Positions 11,308 to 19,541 of a stretch of 64,000 nt of DNA are shown here, piece by piece (position 1 is the first letter of the stretch; every line of letters starts with the position of its first letter). The notes beneath the pieces are model-generated. The model was not told where the DNA came from. It did no database searches and saw nothing but the letters and a program-made list of their open reading frames with translations. The position numbers and the translations under genes are program-made. Location: positions 186,001 through 250,000 of the forward strand of contig JAUZSP010000003.1 in the NCBI GenBank assembly GCA_030949385.1, given 5' to 3'. The stretch is from Gammaproteobacteria bacterium (GTDB lineage Bacteria > Pseudomonadota > Gammaproteobacteria > JAUZRS01).

Positions 11308-11718
11308 TTAACTCAAAACAGCGTAGGTTTTGATCGCACCCAGCAGATCTTCTTTGGTAAACGGTTTGGTAACGTAATGTTCCGAACCCACCATGCGCCC
11401 ACGCGCACGATCAAAAATGCTGTCTTTGCTCGACAACATAATCACTGGCGTATTTTTAAACAAGCTGTTGTGTTTGATCAAAGCACAGGTCTGGTAGCCA
11501 TCCAGCCTTGGCATCATGATGTCGATAAACACAATGTCCGGTTTGTGCGCCATAATTTTAGACAACGCCTCAAAACCGTCTTCAGCGGTCACGACCTCAA
11601 ACCCCTCTTTTTTCAATAAATTTTCAGCCGAGCGACGAATGGTGTTGCTGTCATCAACCACCAATACCGTTTTAGTCCGCTCTGTTTCTGTTCTCGTAGA
11701 CACATCAACCTCTCTCAC
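11308..11718 (-). CDS. pilG: Response regulator PilG
   Basis: First gene of the pil-chp operon, a 136-aa stand-alone receiver. After a short N-terminal tail come VLVVDDSNTIRRSAENLL, the phospho-acceptor region IVFIDIMMPRLDGYQTC, PVIMLSSKD and the Lys in HYVTKPFTKEDLL. In the Pseudomonas pathway phosphorylated PilG drives pilus extension and, through FimV/FimL, cAMP synthesis. It is divergent from gshA, and the operon promoter should lie in the 211 nt between 11719 and 11929, where I see no clear hexamers. Confidence 0.93.
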   Translation of the reverse strand: MREVDVSTRTETERTKTVLVVDDSNTIRRSAENLLKKEGFEVVTAEDGFEALSKIMAHKPDIVFIDIMMPRLDGYQTCALIKHNSLFKNTPVIMLSSKDSIFDRARGRMVGSEHYVTKPFTKEDLLGAIKTYAVLS

Positions 11719-11929
11719 TGATCCCTATCACTTGAAGAAACTCCCTACCGTTCCACAATTTAGCGCAACTCGTCCTCCAGCAACAGCCCTAATCTCTCAC
11801 TTTTGAACAACGACGAACAATATGTCACTTCGATTGTTACACCACGATCTGAAAACCGAGCATCAGCGCATCACAAAACAGCCTGTCTATCGGGTAAACT
11901 ACGCCATTACCTTTCACACTGGAAACACC

Positions 11930-13237
11930 ATGAGCGCCGAGTCAGTCCCAGCCGTACCGCACCTAACCACCGCCAATCAAGGGCCGTTACAAGAGATTGA
12001 ATCCCATTTGCTGCAACATCAAAGCCGAATCGAAGCGTGGTTTCGCCAGCAGTGGTTACAGACGCCCGCCCCGCTCTACACTTCTGTTGATCTGCGCAAT
12101 TCTGGATTCAAACTGGCACCCGTGGATACCAACCTGTTCCCTGCCGGTTTTAACAACCTCAACCCAAACTTCATGCCCCTCTGCATTCAAGCCATGCAAT
12201 CAGCGATGGAGCGCATCTGCCCTCAGGCCGTTAAGCTGTTGATCATTCCCGAAAACCACACCCGCAACCTCTTTTATCTGGAGAGTTTAGCCGTCTTAGC
12301 TGAAACCATTACGCTGGCCGGTTACGAGGTTAAGATCGGCAGCCTCAACCCCGACATCACAGCCGCACAGACCTTTGAATTACCCTCAGGAAAAAATGTG
12401 CTGCTGGAACCGATTCAACGCCACGGCGGACAGCTCCAGATCGGCGATTATCTGCCCTGTGCTATTTTGCTCAACAACGACCTCTCCGGTGGCCGCCCCG
12501 ACATTCTGGAAAACCTCAATCAGATGGTTTTTCCGCCCACCGAACTGGGCTGGTCTAATCGACTCAAATCAGATCACTTTGCCCAGTACCATCAAGTGGC
12601 CGAGCAATTTGCCCAGTTGGTTGAACTGGATCCGTGGCTCATCAACCCGCTGTTCAATAACTGCGGCGCGATCAACTTTCTCAAACGAGAAGGCGAAGAG
12701 TGTCTGGTGAAAAAAGTCGCACAACTGCTAAATGCCATCCAGAAAAAATACGACCAATACCAAATTGATCAAGAACCTTACGTCATCATCAAAGCCGATG
12801 CGGGTACCTACGGCATGGGCATTATGTCGGTGAAAAACATTGACGAAGTACACAGCCTGAATCGCAAACAGCGCAACCGCATGTCCTCCAGTAAAGAAGG
12901 CAAAGCGATCACCCAAGTGATTTTGCAAGAGGGCGTTTACACCGACGAATATTGGGGCAACAACGATGCGGTGGCTGAGCCAGTGGTCTACATGATCGAC
13001 CATTTTGTCGTCGGCGGCTTTTATCGAGTACACAACAAGCGCAAACGCACTGAAAACCTCAACGCTCCTGGGATGACGTTCGAACCACTCGCCTTTGCCG
13101 ACACCTGCACCACCCCCGACCCCAGCCAAGCACCTGACGCTGAACCGAATCGGTTTTACGCCTACGGTGTTATCGCTCGCCTCGCCCTGCTCGCTGCGGC
13201 GCGTGAAATTGCCAACAGCCAAAACTCACAAAGCTAA
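11930..13237 (+). CDS. gshA: Glutamate-cysteine ligase, Acidithiobacillus-type
   Basis: ATP-dependent ligation of glutamate and cysteine, first step of glutathione synthesis. The 435-aa product belongs to the proteobacterial family distinct from the E. coli enzyme (the T. ferrooxidans-type GshA family), recognised from VDLRNSGFKLAPVDTNLFP, FNNLNPNF and KADAGTYGMGIMSVK. The frame is open back to 11822, but the ATG at 11930 gives the usual family start followed by PHLTTANQGPL. It is followed after 10 nt by gshB, so the whole pathway sits in one transcription unit. This GshA type is common in sulfur- and iron-oxidising and other environmental proteobacteria. Confidence 0.93.
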   Translation: MSAESVPAVPHLTTANQGPLQEIESHLLQHQSRIEAWFRQQWLQTPAPLYTSVDLRNSGFKLAPVDTNLFPAGFNNLNPNFMPLCIQAMQSAMERICPQAVKLLIIPENHTRNLFYLESLAVLAETITLAGYEVKIGSLNPDITAAQTFELPSGKNVLLEPIQRHGGQLQIGDYLPCAILLNNDLSGGRPDILENLNQMVFPPTELGWSNRLKSDHFAQYHQVAEQFAQLVELDPWLINPLFNNCGAINFLKREGEECLVKKVAQLLNAIQKKYDQYQIDQEPYVIIKADAGTYGMGIMSVKNIDEVHSLNRKQRNRMSSSKEGKAITQVILQEGVYTDEYWGNNDAVAEPVVYMIDHFVVGGFYRVHNKRKRTENLNAPGMTFEPLAFADTCTTPDPSQAPDAEPNRFYAYGVIARLALLAAAREIANSQNSQS

Positions 13238-13247
13238 GGGAGAGGTC

Positions 13248-14204
13248 ATGAAACTCAAACTCGGCATCGTCATGGACCCCATCGAACAGATCAAACCGCA
13301 CAAAGACAGCAGCTTGGCCATGCTGCTGGCGGCGCAAAAACGCGGTTGGTCGTTGCACTACCTGCAACAGCATGATCTCTATTTAGAACAGGAGATTGCT
13401 TGGGGAACGATGCGCCCTCTCAGCGTCGCAGACGATGCGCACAAGTGGTTTGAACTGGGTGAAAAAAGCGATCAACCGCTGCATCACCTTGATGCCATCT
13501 TAATGCGCAAAGATCCGCCCTTTAATATGGATTACATCTACAGCACCTACCTGCTGGAGCGCGCTGAAGCGGCGGGCTGTTTGGTGGTCAACCGAGCATC
13601 GAGTCTGCGCGATGCGAATGAAAAACTCTTCACCTCCGAATTCCCGCAGTGCTGCGCGCCCACCTTGGTCAGCAGCCAAGCGCCGCGCCTGTTGGCTTTT
13701 TTACAGCAACACCAAGACATCGTGGTTAAACCGCTCGACGGCATGGGCGGTGAATCCATTTTCCGATTGCGCCTCAACGACCCCAATACCAGCACCATTT
13801 TGGAAGTCATCACGCATAAAAACCAGCGCCTGATCATGGCGCAAAAATTCCTTCCCGAAATCAGTGCCGGTGACAAACGCATCCTGCTGGTCAATGGTGT
13901 ACCGGCTCCCTTAGCACTGGCGCGCATCCCCGCCAAAGGCGAGCTGCGCGGCAACATTGCAGCCGGAGGACGCGGTGTACCGGTACCGCTCAGTGATCGG
14001 GACCACTGGATTTGTGAACAGGTCGCACCCACGCTGCGCGAAAAAGGCCTACTGTTTGTTGGTCTCGATGTAATCGGCGACTATTTGACCGAAATCAACG
14101 TTACCAGCCCCACCTGCATCCGCGAGCTGGATCGGGAAGGCAACTTGGACATTGCAGGTGATTTAATGGAGTGCATTGCCGCACAATTAACGGAACAATC
14201 ATAA
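13248..14204 (+). CDS. gshB: Glutathione synthetase
   Basis: ATP-grasp enzyme joining gamma-glutamylcysteine and glycine to make glutathione. At 318 aa it matches the E. coli enzyme in length. Start chosen at ATG 13248, preceded by a good ribosome site (GGGAGAGG) and giving MKLKLGIVMDPIEQI. Motifs: DAILMRKDPPFNMDYIYSTY, VVKPLDGMGGESIFRL (ATP-grasp), RILLVNGVPAPLALARIP, and EINVTSPTCIRELD near the C-terminus. Its TAA overlaps the apbE ATG by one base. Confidence 0.96.
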   Translation: MKLKLGIVMDPIEQIKPHKDSSLAMLLAAQKRGWSLHYLQQHDLYLEQEIAWGTMRPLSVADDAHKWFELGEKSDQPLHHLDAILMRKDPPFNMDYIYSTYLLERAEAAGCLVVNRASSLRDANEKLFTSEFPQCCAPTLVSSQAPRLLAFLQQHQDIVVKPLDGMGGESIFRLRLNDPNTSTILEVITHKNQRLIMAQKFLPEISAGDKRILLVNGVPAPLALARIPAKGELRGNIAAGGRGVPVPLSDRDHWICEQVAPTLREKGLLFVGLDVIGDYLTEINVTSPTCIRELDREGNLDIAGDLMECIAAQLTEQS

Positions 14205-15235
14205 TGTTACGAACACTCTCCTTACTTGCCCTGCTGCTTCTGCTCAGCGCCTGTGGTGACAAAAAGCCCCAGATCCACAACGAACGTTTTTTGGCGATGG
14301 GCACGTTGGTGGACATCAGCCTTTACGGAGTTGAAGAGGAAAAACAGCGCCTCGCCATCCAAAAATTAACTCAGCTGTTCGAGCAACTCGACACCCGCTG
14401 GCACGCTTGGGATCCCAGCCCCTTAACGCAAATCAACCAACAACTGCACGCAGGTAAAACCGCTCAACTGCCCACAGAGATGCAACCGCTGTTCAAACAA
14501 GCTCAGCAGCTTTCGCTCAGCAGTCAGGGCTTATTTAACCCCGCCATCGGTGAATTAATCGCTCTGTGGGGCTTTCACAGCGACGATCTGCCCACCACAC
14601 CGCCAGCAGAAAAAGCGATTCAAACGCTCTTGGCGCATAAAAATCGCATGAGTGACATTCACCTCAAGACAACGGAAATCAGCAGCAACAATCCCAATGT
14701 TCATTTTGATTTTGGTGCCATCGCCAAAGGTTACGCCGTCGATCAAGCCATCGAGACTCTCAAACATCTGGGGATCAAAAATGCCATCGTCAATGCCGGT
14801 GGCGACCTGCGCGCCATCGGCCACCCAGAAGGTCGCCCTTGGCGCATCGGCATCCGCGCCCCTCGGCGACAAGGCATCATCGCCTCCCTCTCCGTGCATG
14901 AAGGCGAAAGCGTCTTCACCTCCGGCGATTACGAACGATTTTTTGATTACCAAGGTCAACGCTATCACCACATCATCGACCCCCGCAGCGGCACACCCGC
15001 CGACAACTGCCAATCGGTCACCGTCATCACCGACAACGCTGCTTTGGCCGATGCCGCTGCCACCGCGCTGTTCATTGCCGGTGGTGATCACTGGCTGGAA
15101 ATCGCCCGCAGCATGAAACTGGATCAAGTAATGCTCATCGACAAACAAGGCACCGTTCATATCACCCCTGCGATGCAGAAACGGCTCAAATTTGAAGGCC
15201 CAACTCCAGACAAGATCGTGGTTGAGTCGCTCTGA
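14204..15235 (+). CDS. apbE: FAD:protein FMN transferase (lipoprotein)
   Basis: Transfers FMN from FAD onto a Thr of periplasmic flavoproteins. A lipoprotein signal (LALLLLLSAC, lipidated Cys at residue 18) fits an ApbE anchored on the outer face of the inner membrane. Recognised from ERFLAMGTLVDISLYG, DFGAIAKGYAVDQAIE, NAGGDLRAIG and HHIIDPRSGTPA. The 343-aa length is typical. ATG 14204 overlaps the gshB stop. It is followed with one-base overlaps by a NusG domain II protein and a Gx-family membrane protein, a set often found with flavin-based electron transfer across the membrane. No FMN-binding target protein is encoded nearby. Confidence 0.94.
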   Translation: MLRTLSLLALLLLLSACGDKKPQIHNERFLAMGTLVDISLYGVEEEKQRLAIQKLTQLFEQLDTRWHAWDPSPLTQINQQLHAGKTAQLPTEMQPLFKQAQQLSLSSQGLFNPAIGELIALWGFHSDDLPTTPPAEKAIQTLLAHKNRMSDIHLKTTEISSNNPNVHFDFGAIAKGYAVDQAIETLKHLGIKNAIVNAGGDLRAIGHPEGRPWRIGIRAPRRQGIIASLSVHEGESVFTSGDYERFFDYQGQRYHHIIDPRSGTPADNCQSVTVITDNAALADAAATALFIAGGDHWLEIARSMKLDQVMLIDKQGTVHITPAMQKRLKFEGPTPDKIVVESL

Positions 15236-15606
15236 TGTTTTGGGGTGAGACACTATTAGACCGTGTGGTGGTGGTGCTCGCCACCCTGTCCGTCTTGAGT
15301 CTCTACCCTCTGTTGTGGGGTGGACAAAAACCCGCCAGTCACGCCCTCATTCAAGTGCAAAAAGAAGAGCCACGCAGCGCCAGCCTGCAACATCGCCAAC
15401 TGCTGCACATCAACGGCAAAATCGGCATCAGCACCATTGAGATCAAAGACGGTTTCGCCCGTTTTATCGACTCCCCTTGTCGCAGCAAAGTTTGTATCCA
15501 TTACGGTTGGCTCAAACACAGCGGCGAGGTAATCGCCTGCCTACCCAACAGCGTCACCTTAAGTCTGGTGGGCGGCGACAGCCGCTTTGACTCGATCAAT
15601 TTTTGA
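15235..15606 (+). CDS. NusG domain II-containing membrane-anchored protein
   Basis: A 123-aa protein with one N-terminal membrane segment (about residues 10-28, VVVVLATLSVLSLYPLLWG) and a NusG_II-like extracytoplasmic domain with three conserved cysteines (in SPCRSKVCIHYGWL and VIACLPN). The molecular function of this family is not established; it co-occurs with ApbE and Gx transporters and is thought to belong to flavin or electron-transfer systems in the envelope. It overlaps apbE at the start and the Gx gene at the end by one base each, so the three are probably co-translated. Confidence 0.85.
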   Translation: MFWGETLLDRVVVVLATLSVLSLYPLLWGGQKPASHALIQVQKEEPRSASLQHRQLLHINGKIGISTIEIKDGFARFIDSPCRSKVCIHYGWLKHSGEVIACLPNSVTLSLVGGDSRFDSINF

Positions 15607-16127
15607 TGAGCAATAAAACCCTAAAAACCGACCGCCACGACCTGCGCATCGTCTGGCTTACCTCGCTGGCCATCACCATTTATGTGGTTGAAGCCACCCT
15701 GCCCAGTCCATTACCTGGGGTAAAACCGGGGTTAGCCAACATCGTTACCCTCTTTACCCTTTATTACTTTGGGTTTGCTTCAGCGGTCTGGGTCAGTCTG
15801 TTGCGCGTGTTGGCAGGCAGTCTATTGTTAGGCACTTTTCTCTCTCCGGCTTTTTTTCTCAGCTTAAGTGGAGCTTGTTGCAGCTTGTTGGTGCTGGCCT
15901 TGGCGCGAAAACTGCCCTTAAGCCTCTTTGGACTCAGCTTACTGGCATCACTGGCACACATGCTCGGACAATTCTTCACCGCCTATTTTCTTTTTATTCC
16001 ACACAGCGGCCTGTTTCATCTGCTGCCGATATTAATGACCGCTGCGCTGGTTTTTGGTCTGGTTAGCGGTACAATTGCCCACGCCGCCTTAAAACAACTC
16101 AAGACGAAACCCATATCACTCTCATGA
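15606..16127 (+). CDS. Gx transporter family membrane protein
   Basis: A 173-aa integral membrane protein with about five hydrophobic segments, beginning after DLRIVWLTSLAITIYVVEA. It has the family pattern PSPLPGVKPGLANIVTLFTLY, then ASAVWVSLLRVLAGSLLLGTF and HMLGQFFTAYFLF. Relatives are annotated as Gx transporter or heptaprenyl diphosphate synthase component I; the transporter-like (ECF S-component-like) fold makes a vitamin or flavin-related role more likely than prenyl synthesis, but this is inference. The ATG at 15606 lies in TGATG with the previous stop; its own stop overlaps tonB in ATGA. Confidence 0.85.
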   Translation: MSNKTLKTDRHDLRIVWLTSLAITIYVVEATLPSPLPGVKPGLANIVTLFTLYYFGFASAVWVSLLRVLAGSLLLGTFLSPAFFLSLSGACCSLLVLALARKLPLSLFGLSLLASLAHMLGQFFTAYFLFIPHSGLFHLLPILMTAALVFGLVSGTIAHAALKQLKTKPISLS

Positions 16128-17017
16128 GCACCAGCCCAACTGCACCTCTCACCCCCAACCCCATTCGGGCCAATGACCGTCTTACCTTTACCCTCTTTAT
16201 TGCAGCGGTGATACACGGCATTATTATTCTCGGCGTTGGTTTTACCCACCTCGATTTCAGCAGCAACATTCCTCATGCTCTGCAGGTCATCTTGGTGCAA
16301 ACCGAGAGCGAAACCGCACCGGATAAAGCAGACTATTTGGCTCAAGTCAGTCAACAGGGCGGCGGAGACAGCAAGGAAAAGGTGCGTCCCACTTCGCCTT
16401 TTAGCGCCCCCGAACCAACACAAACCGACGGCCTCTCGGCGGTGCGCTTGCAAGCCAGTGCGCCGCACATCAGCCCAAAAAATGAACAACCGGTTCTGAC
16501 CCAGCGCCACGCTGAAGAAAAAGTCAGCCCAAAACAGCAACAGAGCCAGCCACAAGAAAAACCGATCCCCAAACTCAGCAACAAACTGATCGAACACAGC
16601 TTAGAAATTGCCCGTCTCACTGCCGAAATCGACAAAGAGATGCAGATGCACGCCAAACGTCCACGACGCGACTACATTGATGCCAGCACCCAAGGCACGC
16701 CTTCGGCCACTTACATGTACAACTGGGTGAAAAAAATCGAGCGCATCGGCAACCTCAACTACCCCGATCAAGCCCGTCGCAGCCAACTCAGCGGCACCCT
16801 GATTTTAACTGCTGTGATCAACACCGACGGCTCTTTGCAAAAAACCATTTTGGTTGAATCCTCAGGTCACACCGTGCTTGATCAAGCCGCCATTCGCATC
16901 GTCGAACTGGCCGCACCCTACGGCAACTTCTCCACCGAGCTAAAAAAGAAAGTCGATATTCTCTACATCACCCGCAGTTGGCAGTTTCTCAGCAACAACC
17001 GCCTCACCAGCCACTGA
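16124..17017 (+). CDS. tonB: TonB-family energy transducer
   Basis: A 297-aa TonB-like protein: cytoplasmic N-terminus, membrane anchor at about residues 24-45 (LTFTLFIAAVIHGIIILGVG), a long Gln/Pro/Lys-rich periplasmic linker, and a C-terminal TonB domain containing YPDQARRSQLSGTLILTAVI and DGSLQKTILVESSGHTVLDQ. In the usual system it carries proton-motive energy to outer-membrane receptors, but no exbBD genes or receptors are nearby. In Pseudomonas aeruginosa the gene in the same neighbourhood (tonB3, near pilG-chpA and gshB) is needed for type IV pilus assembly, so a pilus-related role is plausible by synteny. Confidence 0.92.
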   Translation: MSTSPTAPLTPNPIRANDRLTFTLFIAAVIHGIIILGVGFTHLDFSSNIPHALQVILVQTESETAPDKADYLAQVSQQGGGDSKEKVRPTSPFSAPEPTQTDGLSAVRLQASAPHISPKNEQPVLTQRHAEEKVSPKQQQSQPQEKPIPKLSNKLIEHSLEIARLTAEIDKEMQMHAKRPRRDYIDASTQGTPSATYMYNWVKKIERIGNLNYPDQARRSQLSGTLILTAVINTDGSLQKTILVESSGHTVLDQAAIRIVELAAPYGNFSTELKKKVDILYITRSWQFLSNNRLTSH

Positions 17018-17030
17018 TGGAGACACACTG

Positions 17031-17582
17031 ATGAATCTAACCCACCACTTTTTGCTCGCCATGCCCAACATGCAAGACCCCCGTTTTCAACAGAGTCTGA
17101 CCTACATCTGCGAGCACAATAAAAACGGCGCGATGGGTCTGATCATCAACCAGCCCCTTGATGTTGACATTCAAGAGCTGTTTGCCCATATGCAGATCCA
17201 GCAAGCCAAGGAAGTGGAGGTCGAACATGCCGTCTATTACGGTGGCCCTGTGGAGTCGGAACGCGGTTTTGTTCTGCATCAACCTACAGGCGCTTGGGGA
17301 GCCAGTATTCAGATTCAAGATGAGATCTGCGTTACCACCTCGCGGGACATTCTCAAAGCCATTGCCGCAGGCAAGGGGCCTGAAAAAACCCTCACCGCAC
17401 TCGGTTACGCCGGTTGGGGTGGTAGCCAGCTGGAAACAGAGATCGGCCAAAACAGCTGGCTCAGCTGCCCCGCCACCAGCCAGATCCTGTTCGATACGCC
17501 CGCCGAACAGCGTCTACAGGCCGCTGCCCAATTGATCGGCATTGATCTCAGCCTGATCTCCAGCCAAACAGGCCGCGCCTAA
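17031..17582 (+). CDS. yqgE: YqgE/AlgH family protein
   Basis: A 183-aa UPF0301 protein, cytoplasmic, with family motifs LTHHFLLAMPNMQDPRFQQS, NGAMGLIINQPLD, YYGGPVESERGFVLH and GYAGWGGSQLETEI. The biochemical function is unknown, although the gene is called algH in Pseudomonas. It begins 13 nt after tonB and directly abuts ruvX, a conserved arrangement in gammaproteobacteria. Confidence 0.95.
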   Translation: MNLTHHFLLAMPNMQDPRFQQSLTYICEHNKNGAMGLIINQPLDVDIQELFAHMQIQQAKEVEVEHAVYYGGPVESERGFVLHQPTGAWGASIQIQDEICVTTSRDILKAIAAGKGPEKTLTALGYAGWGGSQLETEIGQNSWLSCPATSQILFDTPAEQRLQAAAQLIGIDLSLISSQTGRA

Positions 17583-18017
17583 ATGAGCGCCCGTACTCTG
17601 CTGGCCTTTGATTACGGGCGGCAACGCATCGGCATCGCCGTCGGTCAAGAGATCACCCACAGCAGCAACCCCCTCACCACCGTTCACGCCATCAACCACA
17701 AACCGGATTGGGACACTATCTCTAAACTGATCCAAGAGTGGCAACCCGATGCACTGGTGGTGGGCATTCCGCTGCAGATGGACGGCAAGGAGCAGGAGAT
17801 GAGCAAAGCAGCACGGAAATTTTCCCGCCAATTGGAAGGGCGTTATCGACTGCCCATTTTTGAGGCCGATGAACGCCTCAGCTCCTGCGAAGCCCAACAA
17901 CAGATCAAACTCGGACGACAAAACGGCACCCGTGGCAGAAGCCAAAAGGGTGATGTGGATAAAATAGCCGCCAGCGTGATTTTGCAACGCTGGTTAGACG
18001 GACAAGTAACCTTATGA
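17583..18017 (+). CDS. ruvX: Holliday junction resolvase-like RuvX/YqgF
   Basis: RNase H-fold nuclease (144 aa) implicated in 5'-end processing of pre-16S rRNA in E. coli. Catalytic-site motifs are visible: LLAFDYGRQRIGIAV (first Asp), LVVGIPLQMDGKEQEMS, and the second acidic cluster EADERLSSCEAQQQI with DVDKIAASVILQRWL at the end. Starts immediately after yqgE and overlaps pyrR by four bases (ATGA). Confidence 0.95.
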   Translation: MSARTLLAFDYGRQRIGIAVGQEITHSSNPLTTVHAINHKPDWDTISKLIQEWQPDALVVGIPLQMDGKEQEMSKAARKFSRQLEGRYRLPIFEADERLSSCEAQQQIKLGRQNGTRGRSQKGDVDKIAASVILQRWLDGQVTL

Positions 18018-18520
18018 TCAGCGTCTCCCAAGTCGAGCTGTGGCTCGACAACATGACCACCTACCTGCAGCGTCAACTGGAGCAGAGCGACCCACAACAG
18101 ACCGTCATGATCGGCATTCACAGCGGTGGGGTGCGCGTTGCCGCCGAGCTGCAACAGCGGCTCAAACTGCCCAACGACATCGGCACTCTGGACATTTCGT
18201 TTTATCGAGACGATTTCAGCCGCATCGGCCTGCACCCAGAAGTAAAACCCTCTCACCTGCCCTTTGAAATCGAAAACAAAACCGTCATTTTGGTGGACGA
18301 CGTGCTCTACAGCGGTCGCACTGTGCGCGCCGCCCTCAATGAGATCTTCGATTACGGGCGTCCTGCGCGGGTGATTCTAGCGGTGCTGGTGGAACGTGAA
18401 GGCCAAGAGCTGCCGATCCGAGCCAACGTCTACGGCAGCCGCTTGGCGCTGCGCGAAGGCCAACAAGTGAAACTCAATGCCGACGACCTCGGCCTCACCC
18501 TGCAAGAACGCCAACGCTAA
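18014..18520 (+). CDS. pyrR: Pyrimidine operon regulator / uracil phosphoribosyltransferase-like PyrR
   Basis: A 168-aa type I phosphoribosyltransferase-fold protein. The PRPP-binding motif [18 protein letters not shown] is intact, as are [13 protein letters not shown] and DISFYRDDF. PyrR proteins bind RNA or regulate pyr gene expression in response to UMP/PRPP; in Pseudomonas pyrR precedes pyrB and pyrC' as here. No attenuator hairpin is obvious in the 10 nt between pyrR and pyrB, so any regulation would act upstream of the unit. Confidence 0.93.
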   Translation: MISVSQVELWLDNMTTYLQRQLEQSDPQQTVMIGIHSGGVRVAAELQQRLKLPNDIGTLDISFYRDDFSRIGLHPEVKPSHLPFEIENKTVILVDDVLYSGRTVRAALNEIFDYGRPARVILAVLVEREGQELPIRANVYGSRLALREGQQVKLNADDLGLTLQERQR

Positions 18521-18530
18521 CGAGTCCGTT

Positions 18531-19541
18531 ATGAGCCTAAAAATACTGCGTCCAGCGCCCTCCTCTCTGCACCCCAACGCCAACAACGTGCAATTGGATG
18601 AAAATGGAAAGCTGCGTCATTTTCTCTCTTTTGATGGTTTGAAGGCCGACCACCTCACCGAGATTTTGGACATCGCCGAATCCTTTATGGGCGTTAACGA
18701 AAAGAGCAGCAAAAAAGTCCCGCTGCTGCGCGGCAAAACCGTGGTCAACCTCTTCTTTGAAAACAGCACCCGCACCCGCACGACCTTTGAACTGGCGGCC
18801 AAACGGCTCTCCGCCGACGTACTGAGCATGAACATCAGCACGTCGGCCACGACCAAGGGCGAAACTTTGCTCGACACCCTGCGCAATTTAGAGGCGATGC
18901 AGAGTGATATGTTTGTCATTCGTCACGCCGACTCGGGTGCAGCGCACTTTATCGCCAGCCACGTTGCGCCTCACATTGCGGTGATCAACGGCGGCGACGG
19001 CCAACACGCCCACCCCACGCAGGCAATGCTCGACATGTTTACCATTCGCCGTTGCAAAGGCGATTTCACCCGTCTCAAAGTCGCCATCGTTGGCGATATT
19101 TTGCACTCGCGGGTAGCACGCTCACTGATTCACGCCCTCAACTTGCTCAACACCGCCGAGGTACGGGTGATCGCTCCGCGTACCCTGCTGCCCGAAAGCG
19201 TCGAGAGCCTTGGGGTGCAGGTCTACCATAAAATGGACGACGGCCTGCACGATGTGGATGTGGTGATTATGTTGCGTCTGCAACGAGAGCGCATGAAAGG
19301 CGGCTTTCTGCCCAGCCGCGATGAATTTTACCAACAATACGGTTTGACCCAAGCCCGTTTGCAACAGGCCAAACCGGATGCCATCGTCATGCACCCAGGG
19401 CCGAGCAATCGCGGCGTGGAGATTGAATCGCAGGTGCAAGATGGGCCACAATCGGTCATTTTGCAGCAGGTCACCTACGGCATCGCGGTACGCATGGCGG
19501 TGATGTCTCTGGTGATGAGAAACGCAGGAGCCAGCGCATGA
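18531..19541 (+). CDS. pyrB: Aspartate carbamoyltransferase catalytic chain
   Basis: Condenses carbamoyl phosphate and aspartate to N-carbamoylaspartate in pyrimidine synthesis. The 336-aa length matches the class A Pseudomonas enzyme, which has an N-terminal extension compared with E. coli PyrB. Key motifs: [19 protein letters not shown] (carbamoyl phosphate site), [30 protein letters not shown] and [14 protein letters not shown] 18531 was chosen over an upstream in-frame start that lies inside pyrR. It overlaps the pseudo-dihydroorotase gene by four bases, in keeping with the dodecameric ATCase/pDHO complex of this class. Confidence 0.96.
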   Translation: MSLKILRPAPSSLHPNANNVQLDENGKLRHFLSFDGLKADHLTEILDIAESFMGVNEKSSKKVPLLRGKTVVNLFFENSTRTRTTFELAAKRLSADVLSMNISTSATTKGETLLDTLRNLEAMQSDMFVIRHADSGAAHFIASHVAPHIAVINGGDGQHAHPTQAMLDMFTIRRCKGDFTRLKVAIVGDILHSRVARSLIHALNLLNTAEVRVIAPRTLLPESVESLGVQVYHKMDDGLHDVDVVIMLRLQRERMKGGFLPSRDEFYQQYGLTQARLQQAKPDAIVMHPGPSNRGVEIESQVQDGPQSVILQQVTYGIAVRMAVMSLVMRNAGASA

